Assembly: GCA_937911325.1 (NCBI GenBank)
Contig: CALDSD010000068.1
Coordinates: forward strand, 62,001-126,000
Length of the DNA: 64,000 bases
Direction of reading: 5' to 3'
DNA from: an uncultured Neomegalonema sp.
Lineage (GTDB): Bacteria > Pseudomonadota > Alphaproteobacteria > Rhodobacterales > Rhodobacteraceae
A program made the translations under genes and the position numbers. Positions within the stretch are counted from its first letter, which is position 1. Every line of letters begins with the position of its first letter. Below are positions 39,980 to 51,364 of the stretch, one piece after another. The notes beneath the pieces are model-generated. The model made no database searches. It saw nothing but the letters and a program-made list of their open reading frames with translations, and was not told the origin of the DNA.

Positions 39980-40489
39980 ATGACGGTTTTCCGCCAGTAC
40001 GAGAGCAGCGACTTGGCCCACGTTAGAGATCTGTGGGAACGCATAAACCGCGACCTCGCGCCGGAGCATCTCAAAGACAGGTTTGAAACGTATATCCGAA
40101 CCGCCTTGAAAGCGGAGCTCGATACGATCGAAGAGGCGTTCGACCCCAAGACGCGAAACAGGTTTTGGGTCGTCGCCACACCGGAGATCATTGGAACTTT
40201 TGGGATCCAGAACCGCGGCGACGACACCTGCGAGTTGCGGCGCATGTATCTGTCAAAAGAGCACCGCGGACGCGGACTGGCGTCTCGCATGCTCGCCTAT
40301 GCCGAAGAGCAGGCGCGCGCGCTGAGATTTCAGACGATGCTGCTCAGCACGGCGGAAATCCAGACAAATGCGATCCGTCTCTACCAACGGACTGGCTATG
40401 TCCTCACGAAACGAGAGACGGCCAACGAAATGAGCACGAAAACCATCGGCGGGGGCCTCGAGCGACTGCACTTCGCAAAGGCCCTGTGA
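39980..40489 (+). CDS. GNAT-family N-acetyltransferase
   Basis: A 169-residue acetyl-CoA-dependent acetyltransferase. The acetyl-CoA pyrophosphate loop is LSKEHRGRGLASRMLAYAEE (motif RGRGLA) and the following strands are LRFQTMLLSTAE and AIRLYQRTGYV. The ATG at 39980 is chosen because the frame upstream has no family sequence. The 276 bases before it hold no recognisable gene. The substrate is unknown. Confidence 0.85.
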   Translation: MTVFRQYESSDLAHVRDLWERINRDLAPEHLKDRFETYIRTALKAELDTIEEAFDPKTRNRFWVVATPEIIGTFGIQNRGDDTCELRRMYLSKEHRGRGLASRMLAYAEEQARALRFQTMLLSTAEIQTNAIRLYQRTGYVLTKRETANEMSTKTIGGGLERLHFAKAL

Positions 40490-40599
40490 GCGTCTGAAAC
40501 GCGTTTCTTGCGGCGCCAGCGCCTTGGCCTCAGGCGCCCGTGCATGGCGGAGGTCAGACCGACCCTCGCGCCGGCCTGCACATCCCTTCAGCATCTTCC

Positions 40600-41742
40600 T
40601 CAGGCGGCTGCAATGGTCTTCTTGGGATCGAAAAACGGACGCTCCACGATCGCGCCTCGAACGGAGCCTGCGCTGGTGGCGACCTCGAACTCGTTGCCGA
40701 TGACAGCGTGCTCGGCCGCGATCATCGCCAGCGCGATGTTCTGTTCGAGCCGTGGCGAGTAAACTGCGGAGGTGACCTTTCCAACGACCGCGCGATCCTT
40801 GGCGATGGTCCAGAAGGTTGTGTTCGGGCCTGTCAAACGAGGTCCGTCCAACACCAGTCCAACCTGCTTGCGGCGCACGCCTTCGTGCTTGATGCGACGC
40901 AAAGCGGCTTTGCCGATGAACGCCGCATCCATCTCGAGATCCACGAGCCGATCCAGCCCCAGTTCGAAAGGGTTGGTGCTGATATCAGCATCGGCGTGAT
41001 ACGATAACATGCCGCCTTCGATCCGGCGGATCGAGGACGTGTGGCCGGGTTTGAGACCAAACGGCTCGCCCGCAGCCATGATTTTCTCCCAGAGTTCACC
41101 GCCTCGGGATCCGTCGCGAAGGTAGAGCTCGTAGCCCAGTTCGCTAGACCATCCCGTGCGCGACACGACGAGCGGGATGCCGTCTAAGTCGAGTTCGCGC
41201 AGCCAATAGTATCGGAGATCGGTTATGCTCTCGCCGAAGAGCGACTTCATCACTTCGCCAGACTTCGGTCCCTGTAGCTGGAGCGGAGAGACGTCGGGCT
41301 CGCGGATTGCGACATCCATTCCCGAATGCACCGCGACGCCTTGCGCCCAGAGCAAGACGTCGCTGTCCGCCAAGGAGATCCAGAAGTGGTTCTCCGCCAA
41401 CCGCAACAAGATCGGGTCGTTCAGAATGCCGCCTTCGGCGTTCGTGACAAGAATGTACTTGCACTGTCCGACGGCCATCTTCGAAAGGTTGCGCGGCGTC
41501 AGCATCTGGACGAAGTCCGCGGCGTCCGGCCCGGTGATCTCGACCTGCCGTTCGACCGCCACATCGCACAGGATCGCGTCGTTCACGAGGTTCCAGAAGT
41601 TCTGTTCCGGGTCGCCGAAGTCCCTCGGGATGTACATGTGGTTATAGACGGAGAACGCTTTCGCGCCCCAGCGGACCGTCGCGTCAAAGTAGGGGGATTT
41701 GCGGATCTGGGTTCCAAACCCGAAGTCGTCTGACTGCGTCAT
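40600..41742 (-). CDS. GcvT/DmdA-like tetrahydrofolate-dependent aminomethyltransferase
   Basis: A 380-residue protein of the glycine-cleavage T-protein family. Blocks such as VYNHMYIPRDF, CDVAVERQVEITGPDAADF, QMLTPRNLSKMAVGQCKYIL, GGILNDPILLRLAENHFWIS and REPDVSPLQLQGPKSGEV resemble DMSP demethylase DmdA more than canonical GcvT. Many DmdA-like paralogues act on other methylated substrates, so DMSP demethylation is only a possibility. It lies downstream (252 bases) of a co-directional cluster of an M19 dipeptidase homologue, an unknown protein and a DUF3726 protein, and is convergent with the GNAT gene. Confidence 0.82.
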   Translation of the reverse strand: MTQSDDFGFGTQIRKSPYFDATVRWGAKAFSVYNHMYIPRDFGDPEQNFWNLVNDAILCDVAVERQVEITGPDAADFVQMLTPRNLSKMAVGQCKYILVTNAEGGILNDPILLRLAENHFWISLADSDVLLWAQGVAVHSGMDVAIREPDVSPLQLQGPKSGEVMKSLFGESITDLRYYWLRELDLDGIPLVVSRTGWSSELGYELYLRDGSRGGELWEKIMAAGEPFGLKPGHTSSIRRIEGGMLSYHADADISTNPFELGLDRLVDLEMDAAFIGKAALRRIKHEGVRRKQVGLVLDGPRLTGPNTTFWTIAKDRAVVGKVTSAVYSPRLEQNIALAMIAAEHAVIGNEFEVATSAGSVRGAIVERPFFDPKKTIAAA

Positions 41743-41994
41743 AGGTTTCGCCTTATCGCTCTGAGGGTCCTGCGCAAGGCAGATCCGCCGTAATGGAAAT
41801 GGTCCGACTTTCTCAGAGGCTTATTGTGGGTCGAGAAAGAGATTTAGAAAGACCCAGGCGTTCTTCCCGACGCCGTCCTTTTTCGACTGCGCGCGAGCGG
41901 GCAGGTGAGCGTTTCGAAAGCTCGACAACCGTCGCTTCCCCGATTTTGCGCCACGCGGGGCGACGTGCGACGACGCGGTTTGGCCCCGTGTCGA

Positions 41995-42654
41995 CTAGTC
42001 GTTGTCTGCCAGTCCTGCGCCAGCCCCGGCGATCCGGTTCGCCGCGTTGCTCGGGACATAGGTCCGTTGTGCGAGATCCTGCAGAATGCGCCACGCTTCT
42101 TGTTCGACGTCGCAGGCTTTGTCTTCGGCTGTTCGGGTCGCCGACGCTGATGTTGCGGCCGTCGCCGCGCACCCCACATCGCCGGCTCTGGCGGCTGCGA
42201 CGCCGCCGCCGCGATCTAGGTGGAGGCCGGCTTCGAGACAGATTGCTTCGAATTCCGGCCATTCGATCCGAACAGGTTGCTTCAGCGCCGTCGCCGCCTG
42301 ACCAGCGAAGGCGAGAACGATCAGTGGATAGGCGATATCGGCGCCCGCTATCGTCTCCCCCTTCGCCAGCATCTCGGCGCGATCATTCAACTCTGCGCCA
42401 AAGGCGATCGGACAGTGCGGCGGGGCGGGCGACGGCGAATGGCTCTCGGCGCAGCAGCATCTCCGACGGGTCGACAGAAACCGGGCCATGGCCTCGGGTC
42501 CCGGCAGGCCATGGGCGGCCAACCATCGGGCGGCTTTTCCAGCCTCTTCCGCCATCCCCCAAGGACAGCCAATTCCGCGCGCCGCCTTCCTGCACTCAGC
42601 CTCCAACTCCGAGAGCGTCACGCGCTGCATTTTCGCCGCGCAGTCGTCAGACAT
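41995..42654 (-). CDS. DUF3726-family protein
   Basis: A 219-residue protein of unknown function. The N-terminal block (TLSELEAECRKAARGIGCPW, followed by GMAEEAGKAARWLAAHGL) matches what I know of DUF3726. A cysteine cluster (RRCCCAE) lies at about 80-88. The C-terminal half is alanine-rich with no membrane segment. The ATG at 42654 overlaps the stop of the 567-residue gene by 8 bases, so the two are translationally coupled. The role is unknown; the setting suggests metabolism of a methylated or amino compound. Confidence 0.72.
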   Translation of the reverse strand: MSDDCAAKMQRVTLSELEAECRKAARGIGCPWGMAEEAGKAARWLAAHGLPGPEAMARFLSTRRRCCCAESHSPSPAPPHCPIAFGAELNDRAEMLAKGETIAGADIAYPLIVLAFAGQAATALKQPVRIEWPEFEAICLEAGLHLDRGGGVAAARAGDVGCAATAATSASATRTAEDKACDVEQEAWRILQDLAQRTYVPSNAANRIAGAGAGLADND

Positions 42655-44350
42655 CGGCGGCTTCAATCGGCGGATAAGCCCATTCGTCTGGATCTTCGGC
42701 GGCGAGTTCCGCTGGGAAGGGCGCGCCCTGATACATGCAGATCCGAACCCAGCGGTCGGACCTGGGGTCAAAACGGGTCGCGCCGAACATCGAGAGCTTG
42801 GCGCGCAGCAGATCCACAGGAAGCACGGACGCGTCGATGAGATTGTCCTGGATCTCTGCGTAGGGGCGGTCGGCGGCGATCTGAGCGCGCCGAACCACAT
42901 GGCGATGCTGCGGATGCTTTCTCAGGAACTCCGCGACCGAGGCCAGATCGTCCCACTCCGCGAGCGTGTCATTCAACAGTCTCGCATCTCGCGCTATGGC
43001 CAGCGGTTGCTCGCGTTCCGCCCCTGGCTCTTCAAAGCGCTGGCCGAGCCGCGGCTCCAGTTTCTCCTCAGACACGTACCAAAAGCGGGCGCGCGGGTCC
43101 CGCTCCGAAAAATCAATGCCCAGCGCCCATCCGAAACGTCGCGTCAGCACGGAACGCAGCGCGGCGACCGTCATCGCGCCGTCGATGCGGAACACCGCCT
43201 GCTCGTCGGCTCCCATCGCATCGGCCAGACCGTCGACGAGGTCGCCATAGGGCTCGAGAATGAGCGCGGCGCATTGCTCCTGCCCCTCGGTGCTCAGATT
43301 GTCCGTCGCCCACAGCATGAGGCGATCCCATACGCGCGGCCCGTCGAGCCCGTGCGCTTCAACGTGAGCTGAAAGAGCCTCCAGATCAGCCCTCAGCGCC
43401 GAGAGTTTGGCGATCTGTATCGAACTGTCGGAACGCCAGCGCGCGGCGTTGATCCGCGCACGCGCCAGACGGTCACGGAAGATGGCCTGCTCCGCTGGGC
43501 TCGCCTCCTCGATCGATCGGACCCGAGCGACAGCGGTTTCACGCGCAAGGAACCACGCATTTATCAGCGCAGGGTGGTTCACCAGAAACGGCGCCATGCC
43601 CAACCCGGTCGAATTGCCGACGCCCAGCCGGCGGCGCAGCTTTGGCTCAAGGGTTGCGGCGCGATCGCCGGATCGAGCGCGGCCAAGATGTTCGACCAGG
43701 TCGATCGTGAAACTCCGGATCAACCAAACAGCGAGCATCTCGGCGTGGAAGGGCCGCGACATCAGCCCGCGTCCCGCCAGCAACGCATGGTCGGCGGCGC
43801 CGAACTTCCCTGCGCCGTAAACCGCGGTTGTGCGCATGAGATAGCCGACACCGTCGATCTGCTCGACGTCCGGTTGCACCCCTGCGGCGAGGCTTTCGAC
43901 GACATGCGACCAAAGCCGCACCGACCGATTGGCGCGCGACAGCGAAAGTTCGCGGTCTGAAATCCGCCCGGCTTCCTGCAACGGCACGTTGCGCGCCAGC
44001 CTGTCGAGATCGGCTGCATCGGGTTCGCCGTCCACGAGCGCGAAGGTCGCATCCCAAGCGGTCGCGATCACCCGATCTGAGCGTTGCGCGTCAGGCAGGT
44101 CGTGCGCAAACGCGACGAGAGAGTAGGTGTGTTCCGGCCCGATCGCCCGATAAACCGCCCTCCCGACGCCCGTCGCATCAATATCCCAGAGCGGGCGGTC
44201 AAATCGCCACCCCTCGGCATGCAGGCCGCGCAGCAAGGAGCGTATGAACGACAGGCGCGTCGGGTGCATCGACCCCAGCCGCGCCAACCGCATGACCTCT
44301 TCAGGTGGGCGAAGCGTGTCGTTTTCCGGACCCGAAGCCTCGTCTCTCAT
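42647..44350 (-). CDS. Conserved-looking protein of unknown function, 567 residues
   Basis: A long soluble protein coupled at both ends: its ATG at 44350 overlaps the stop of the M19 dipeptidase gene and its stop overlaps DUF3726. I do not recognise a family. Notable segments are GPEHTYSLVAFAHDLPDAQR (71-90), RVIATAWDATFALVDGEP, LMSRPFHAEMLAVWLIRSF (196-214) and the striking GNSTGLGMAPFLVNHP (245-260). No signal peptide or clear transmembrane helix is seen. Open frame extends upstream to 44581, but that part is antisense-like dipeptidase sequence. Its steady coupling to its neighbours suggests a shared pathway. Confidence 0.75.
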   Translation of the reverse strand: MRDEASGPENDTLRPPEEVMRLARLGSMHPTRLSFIRSLLRGLHAEGWRFDRPLWDIDATGVGRAVYRAIGPEHTYSLVAFAHDLPDAQRSDRVIATAWDATFALVDGEPDAADLDRLARNVPLQEAGRISDRELSLSRANRSVRLWSHVVESLAAGVQPDVEQIDGVGYLMRTTAVYGAGKFGAADHALLAGRGLMSRPFHAEMLAVWLIRSFTIDLVEHLGRARSGDRAATLEPKLRRRLGVGNSTGLGMAPFLVNHPALINAWFLARETAVARVRSIEEASPAEQAIFRDRLARARINAARWRSDSSIQIAKLSALRADLEALSAHVEAHGLDGPRVWDRLMLWATDNLSTEGQEQCAALILEPYGDLVDGLADAMGADEQAVFRIDGAMTVAALRSVLTRRFGWALGIDFSERDPRARFWYVSEEKLEPRLGQRFEEPGAEREQPLAIARDARLLNDTLAEWDDLASVAEFLRKHPQHRHVVRRAQIAADRPYAEIQDNLIDASVLPVDLLRAKLSMFGATRFDPRSDRWVRICMYQGAPFPAELAAEDPDEWAYPPIEAADV

Positions 44351-45357
44351 GGCGCCGGGTCCTGGATTGGTCCGAAACTCTCGTCGAAAAAGCGCAGCCA
44401 GTTCTCGCCCAGGATCCCGTTCACCTCCGTCGCGGAGAAGCCCACGGCGCGCAAACCGGTCTCGATATTTGGCCAGTCGCGGTTGTCCTGGAACCATTTG
44501 GGCATCGGTGGAAAACCGGGCGCGGACGCGGAGCCTTCGCCATAGTCGATCCGTTTGGTCCAACGACCGGTGCGCATCCACTCGACGACGCTGTCAGGCT
44601 GGTCCTGACAAAGATCCGATCCGACGCCGATCTTGTCGGGACCCATAAGTTCGGCCGTGCGCGCGACCATCTCGCAAAAGCTCGAAAGCGTGCATTCTGA
44701 GCCGTCCTGGAGATGATGCGGATAGAGTGAGAAGCCCAGGATCCCGCGGCTTTGTCCCAGCGCTTGCAGCACGTCGTCCGATTTGTTGCGCAGAGCCGGT
44801 CGCCAGAAAGACGGATTGGCGTGTGTGATCGCGATGGGGCGCGCGGAATGCTCGATCGCCTCCAGCGTTGAGCGCTCCGCTGAATGGCTCATATCGACGA
44901 CCAGACCAACGCGGTTCATCTCGGCGATCACCTCGCGCCCCATTCTGGTCAGCCCCGGGTCCTCAGCCTCATAGCAGCCCGTCGCAAGCAGGGACTGGTT
45001 ATTGTAACTGAGCTGCATGAAGCGCGCGCCGAGCGTGTGGCAGATCTCCACGAGGCCGATATCGTCCTCGATCGGCGACGGGTTCTGAAAACCGAAGAAA
45101 ATCGCCGTTCGGCCCAGCTCTCGCGCGCGACGGACGTCGGCCCCGGAGCGGCCCGGCATGATCAAGTCTGAATGCGTCTCGAACCAACGGTTCCAGCGCT
45201 CCAGGTTCAGGACCATCTCCCGGAACGTCTCGTGATAGGCGATCGTGACATGGACGGCGTCGAGGCCGCCTTCGCGCATCTGCCGGAAAATAGTCTCTGA
45301 CCACGCTGCGTATTGCAGACCGTCGATCCGATGACAGAGATGCGTTTCAGCCGCCAT
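44347..45357 (-). CDS. M19 (membrane dipeptidase) family protein lacking the N-terminal HxD pair
   Basis: A 336-residue TIM-barrel protein of the renal dipeptidase family. Conserved blocks include GARFMQLSYNNQS, VGLVVDMSHSAERSTLEAIE, PIAITHANPSFW and IGVGSDLCQDQ, containing the two later histidine ligands and the active-site aspartate. At the N-terminus the usual HxD metal pair is replaced by CHRIDGLQYAAW, leaving only the aspartate. Either the metal site is altered or the substrate differs from dipeptides. It is the first gene of the leftward cluster. No signal peptide is seen, so it is probably cytoplasmic. Confidence 0.85.
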   Translation of the reverse strand: MAAETHLCHRIDGLQYAAWSETIFRQMREGGLDAVHVTIAYHETFREMVLNLERWNRWFETHSDLIMPGRSGADVRRARELGRTAIFFGFQNPSPIEDDIGLVEICHTLGARFMQLSYNNQSLLATGCYEAEDPGLTRMGREVIAEMNRVGLVVDMSHSAERSTLEAIEHSARPIAITHANPSFWRPALRNKSDDVLQALGQSRGILGFSLYPHHLQDGSECTLSSFCEMVARTAELMGPDKIGVGSDLCQDQPDSVVEWMRTGRWTKRIDYGEGSASAPGFPPMPKWFQDNRDWPNIETGLRAVGFSATEVNGILGENWLRFFDESFGPIQDPAP

Positions 45358-45762
45358 GACGGGCGTCGCTCCGTTTGCCTCACGCGGTTTCTGGTCCGAC
45401 GAGATCAGAAACGACGCGGCTGTTCTTCGTTACATTCGCGTTCCGGTTCGCCCAGAAGCTTACGGATCCAAAAGCTTTGTTCGCCCTGACGTCGCATTGG
45501 ACGGGTGGAAGTGTCAGACAGTTTATGCAAGCGCGCAAGTTCGGCCTGATCGGCCAAACCAGCGGCAGGAGTGTTTGGAGTGCAAAATCTCGGCTGAGGA
45601 TCACATCTGGTCCTGGAAGAGCGCTCGGTCGGCCGCGACGCTCTTGCTTATCCCGTGCCGCCGCGTCGCCCGCCAGGTTTACTTGCTGGTCCGACGCCTC
45701 CGAAAACAGAGAATGGTCTCCTGAAAGGAGTTCAGGAAAATCAGCTGTTTGTGGGGCGGCGA
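45358..45762. other. Intergenic region with no supported gene
   Basis: About 400 bases upstream of the dipeptidase cluster and downstream of tRNA-Ser. Open frames here have no ribosome-binding sites and no recognisable protein family. I see no transposase remnant, tRNA or terminator with a clear U-tract. It should hold the promoter of the leftward cluster. Confidence 0.45.
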
Positions 45763-45852
45763 TGGCGGAGAGACAGGGATTCGAACCCTGGGTGCGCTTG
45801 CACGCACAACGGTTTTCGAGACCGCCCCGTTCGACCACTCCGGCACCTCTCC
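45763..45852 (-). tRNA. tRNA-Ser (anticodon CGA)
   Basis: A 90-base class II tRNA including the encoded CCA. Read on the minus strand, the acceptor stem starts GGAGAGG, the anticodon loop is TCTCGAAAAC with anticodon CGA (codon UCG), a long variable arm (TGTGCGTGCAAGCGCACC) follows, the T arm has GGTTCGAATCC, and the end is CTCTCC-G-CCA with serine-type discriminator G73. Confidence 0.95.
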
Positions 45853-46135
45853 ACGGGGTGTCGCGACGGCGCGTTGAGACGCTGCGCAGCGACGAGCGCG
45901 GAACCTAGTCGGCTCGTCGCGCGCTTGCAAGCGTCTCGGCGGCTCTTTCTTGACTTTTGAGACGTTCCCGAAGATAAGCGCGTCTTCGGCGGCGCGCGAG
46001 CGCCGTCTTTGTATTTGCGCGAGGGGATATCCTCGCGACGATGAGACGAAATCGCAGTCCGAGGCGCGCGAACTCCGCGCGAAAGAGCATCTCATGGGAT
46101 GCCGCCGCAGGGCGCGGAACAAGAAGGAATACGCG

Positions 46136-46774
46136 ATGTTCGCGGTCATCAAGACGGGCGGCAAACAGTACAAAGTCGCCAAAGACGACGAAATCACCAT
46201 CGAAAAGCTGACGGCGGAGCCTGGCGAAGCCGTGCGCTTTGACGAAGTGCTGATGCTTGGCAAAGGCGAGGGCGACATTACGGTCGGCCAACCGCTGATC
46301 ACGGACGCGGCGGTTCAGGGCGAGGTCCTTGATCAGATCCGCGGCGAAAAGGTCTACACCTTTCACAAGCGTCGCCGGAAACACTCCTCCAAGCGCCTCA
46401 AGGGCCACCGTCAGTCGCTCACGGTCGTGAAGATCACCGAGATCCTGGCGTCGGGCGCCTCGGCCCCAGCGAAAAAGGCGAAGAAGGCTGAACCGAAGCC
46501 GGAAGAAGCCCCAGCGGTCGAGGGCGCAAAGCCGTCAAACCTGTTGGACGCGGCTCAGGGCGAGGCGGACGATCTGACGAAGATCTCAGGCGTTGGTCCC
46601 GGATTGTCTAAGAAGCTGAACGATAACGGCGTTTTCCACTTCTGGCAGATCGCCGAGTGGGGTCCGTCCGAAGTGGCGTTTATGGACGACCAGCTCTCGT
46701 TCAAAGGTCGGATCGACCGCGATAACTGGATTGAACAGGCCAAGGGCCTCGCAGAAGAAGCTAAGAACGACTAA
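46136..46774 (+). CDS. rplU: Large ribosomal subunit protein L21 with C-terminal helix-hairpin-helix extension
   Basis: L21 (bL21) occupies residues 1-103 (MFAVIKTGGKQYKVAKDDEI, then YTFHKRRRKHSSKRLKGHRQ). After a charged Ala-Lys-Pro linker, residues about 140-212 form an extra domain with ADDLTKISGVGPGLSKKLND, a helix-hairpin-helix signature, and FKGRIDRDNWIEQAKGLAEE. The total of 212 residues is about twice the length of ordinary L21. Such extensions are familiar in Rhodobacterales and relatives. The ATG at 46136 follows AAGGAATACGCG; the open frame upstream to 45950 is not L21. Confidence 0.95.
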   Translation: MFAVIKTGGKQYKVAKDDEITIEKLTAEPGEAVRFDEVLMLGKGEGDITVGQPLITDAAVQGEVLDQIRGEKVYTFHKRRRKHSSKRLKGHRQSLTVVKITEILASGASAPAKKAKKAEPKPEEAPAVEGAKPSNLLDAAQGEADDLTKISGVGPGLSKKLNDNGVFHFWQIAEWGPSEVAFMDDQLSFKGRIDRDNWIEQAKGLAEEAKND

Positions 46775-46805
46775 TTAGTCGGTCAGACACACAGGAGCGC
46801 GACTC

Positions 46806-47072
46806 ATGGCTCATAAAAAAGCAGGCGGCTCGTCTAGGAACGGCCGCGACTCCGCTGGCCGGCGGCTCGGCGTCAAGAAGTTCGGCGGCGAACACGTGAT
46901 CCCGGGCAATATTCTGGTGCGCCAGCGCGGCACCCAGTACTGGCCGGGCGAGAATGTCGGCATGGGCAAGGATCACACGATCTTCGCGACGAGCGAAGGG
47001 CACGTGGAGTTCAAGAAAGGTCTCAAAGGCCGATTGTTCATCTCGGTTTTGCCGGCAGGGGCCGCCGAATAG
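46806..47072 (+). CDS. rpmA: Large ribosomal subunit protein L27
   Basis: bL27 of 88 residues, starting [20 protein letters not shown], whose N-terminal tail reaches the peptidyl transferase centre. ACAGGAGCGACTC precedes the ATG. It follows rplU by 31 bases in the usual order and is followed by an intrinsic terminator before obgE. Confidence 0.98.
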   Translation: MAHKKAGGSSRNGRDSAGRRLGVKKFGGEHVIPGNILVRQRGTQYWPGENVGMGKDHTIFATSEGHVEFKKGLKGRLFISVLPAGAAE

Positions 47073-49381
<2,309 letters not shown>

Positions 49382-49404
49382 CTTAGAATAAGAGGGTCTC
49401 CCGC

Positions 49405-50679
49405 ATGCTCGATCAAACCGCTGACATTCCCGCGCTGATGCGCGAGATCGGAGAGAGCGCGAAAGTTGCGGCGGCGGAGCTTGCGAGCGCCTCGTCCCAA
49501 AGCAAGCGCGCCGCGTTGCTGGCGGCTGCGGATGCGCTTTGGGAGCGCCGAGCGCAGATCGTCGACGCGAATGCGAAAGACATGGCGTTCGCCCAGGAGA
49601 AGGGGCTTTCCCCGGCGATGTTGGACCGGCTTCGGCTCGACGAGACTCGCGTCCGCGCAATGGTCGAAGCGGTCCAGGCGATCGCGGAGCAGGAAGACCC
49701 GGTCGGCCAAGTGATCGACGAGTGGGAGCGTCCGAGCGGCTTGACGATCCGACGCGTCCGCACGCCGCTGGGCGTGATCGGGGTCATTTACGAGAGCCGT
49801 CCGAACGTGACCGCCGACGCCGGCGCGCTGTGTCTGAAGTCGGGCAACGCGTCCATCCTGCGGGGAGGGTCTGAGAGTTTTCACAGTTCCGGCGCGATCC
49901 ACGCTTGCTTGGTGGAAGGACTCAAGGCGGCCGGTTTGCCAGAGGCTGCGATCCAGCGCGTGCCGACCCGCGATCGGGCGGCTGTGGGCGAGATGCTCTC
50001 GAACATGACGCAATACATCGACGTCATCGTGCCGCGCGGCGGGAAGGGGCTTGTCGGCCGTGTCCAGTCCGAGGCGCGCGCGCCCGTTTTCGCCCATCTC
50101 GAGGGCATCTGCCATGTCTACATTCACGCGGCCGCGGATCTGGAGAAAGCGCGGAAGGTCGTCGTCAACGCCAAAATGCGGCGCACGGGCATCTGCGGCG
50201 CAGCGGAGTGTGTCCTGTTCGATCGCGCCGTGGTCCAGACGCATCTGCGCCCGATCATCGAAGATCTGGTCGCCGCCGGATGCGAGGTGAGGGGGGATGC
50301 GAACGTGGCCGCGCTGAATGATCGCGTGGTTGCAGCGAGCGACGCCGACTGGGGGACAGAATTCCTCGATACGATCATTGCGGCGCGCGTCGTTGCCGGC
50401 GTCGCCGCGGCGATCGCACACATTCGCCGCGACGGAGCAGGGCACACGGATGCGATCCTGACCGAAGACGATGGCGCCGCCGCCGAGTTCTTCGCGCGCC
50501 TCGACAGCGCGATCTTGATGCGGAACGCCTCGACGCAGTTTGCGGATGGCGGCGAGTTTGGCATGGGAGCAGAGATCGGCATCGCGACGGGGAAGATGCA
50601 CGCGCGGGGCCCCGTCGGCGCTATGCAGCTGACTTCGTTCAAGTATCTCGTCGAGGGCGACGGGACCACACGGCCCTAA
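49405..50679 (+). CDS. proA: Glutamate-5-semialdehyde dehydrogenase
   Basis: Second enzyme of proline synthesis, reducing gamma-glutamyl phosphate with NADPH. It has 424 residues in the aldehyde dehydrogenase fold. The catalytic cysteine is in [15 protein letters not shown]; other blocks are [29 protein letters not shown] and [20 protein letters not shown]. It forms an operon with proB. Confidence 0.97.
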   Translation: MLDQTADIPALMREIGESAKVAAAELASASSQSKRAALLAAADALWERRAQIVDANAKDMAFAQEKGLSPAMLDRLRLDETRVRAMVEAVQAIAEQEDPVGQVIDEWERPSGLTIRRVRTPLGVIGVIYESRPNVTADAGALCLKSGNASILRGGSESFHSSGAIHACLVEGLKAAGLPEAAIQRVPTRDRAAVGEMLSNMTQYIDVIVPRGGKGLVGRVQSEARAPVFAHLEGICHVYIHAAADLEKARKVVVNAKMRRTGICGAAECVLFDRAVVQTHLRPIIEDLVAAGCEVRGDANVAALNDRVVAASDADWGTEFLDTIIAARVVAGVAAAIAHIRRDGAGHTDAILTEDDGAAAEFFARLDSAILMRNASTQFADGGEFGMGAEIGIATGKMHARGPVGAMQLTSFKYLVEGDGTTRP

Positions 50680-50681
50680 AC

Positions 50682-50714
50682 AAAAAAAGAGCGCACGTTG
50701 CAGTGTGCGCTCTT
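50682..50714. terminator. Terminator hairpin between convergent proA and DUF882 gene
   Basis: A 10-base-pair perfect stem (50687-50696 with 50705-50714, loop of 8). On the minus strand it is followed by seven Us (from the A-run at 50682-50688), so it is a strong terminator for the leftward DUF882 gene. On the plus strand the U-tract is poor (CTGAATTT), so it may work only weakly for proA. Confidence 0.75.
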
Positions 50715-50737
50715 CTGAATTTGGCGTGCCGTGACGA

Positions 50738-51364
50738 CTAGCGACCCCAGGTCCGGTTCGGTCCGCAATCTACGTGGACGAAATGATTGCGCGTATACCG
50801 GCCGACGCCGCCTGCGCGGCATGCGCTTGCCGCGCGGTACATCTGGGCGACGGAGCGCGACTGAAGAGACAAGTCGAGCGCCATGCCGCGGGTGTGGAAG
50901 GAATTCTTCGCAACGCCGCGCCCCTTTGTGCGCAGCATATTGTTCGTCGTCGGGCTGCGGTAACCTGAGACGACCTGCAACGGCTCCGACGTATCGAGCT
51001 TCTTGTACATGGCCGCAGCGAAATTCAACGTGCGGCTGTCGAGCGGCATGATCTCGTTCTGCCGCCAGTCGCGCATCAGGTAATTCACCTCATCCAGCGC
51101 TTCGGCGATGTACTCGCCATCTGCGTAGTAGATGATGTTCAGGCGCTCGCCCGTGCGGTGATTGACGAGATTCAGACGCCGGAAGTCACCGAGACCGCGC
51201 AGATAAGACGGCGTTGCTTGCGCCCCGCCGCCGCGGCTTACGACCGCTGCAGCCGCTGCGCCAGCGCCGACCGCTGCGTAGCCGAGAACTTCGCGACGAG
51301 AAACTGTGGTGTCGACAGACTTCAGGAGCGCGCCACCACGGAACCGACGATTATTTTTCCACAC
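50738..51364 (-). CDS. DUF882 family exported peptidase-like protein, twin-arginine signal
   Basis: A 208-residue protein with a Tat-type signal (TTVSRREVLGYAAVGAG with consecutive arginines, followed by an alanine-rich hydrophobic core and GAQAT as a likely cleavage region). The mature domain has the M15-like metallopeptidase pattern: SGYRSPTTNNML, SFHTRGMALDLSL and NHFVHVDCGP, giving the His, Asp and His zinc ligands. A role in trimming peptidoglycan in the periplasm is inferred. The start is a GTG at 51364 with GAGGG upstream. It is divergent from the L,D-transpeptidase. Confidence 0.88.
   Translation of the reverse strand: MWKNNRRFRGGALLKSVDTTVSRREVLGYAAVGAGAAAAAVVSRGGGAQATPSYLRGLGDFRRLNLVNHRTGERLNIIYYADGEYIAEALDEVNYLMRDWRQNEIMPLDSRTLNFAAAMYKKLDTSEPLQVVSGYRSPTTNNMLRTKGRGVAKNSFHTRGMALDLSLQSRSVAQMYRAASACRAGGVGRYTRNHFVHVDCGPNRTWGR

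Noticed and set aside
41743-41994. Possible glycine riboswitch ahead of the GcvT-like gene
   Set aside because: I could not find the paired aptamer cores or an expression platform with a terminator in this leader.
45358-45762. Possible transposase remnant or gene between the dipeptidase gene and tRNA-Ser
   Set aside because: No translated frame resembles a transposase or integrase, and no terminal inverted repeats were seen.
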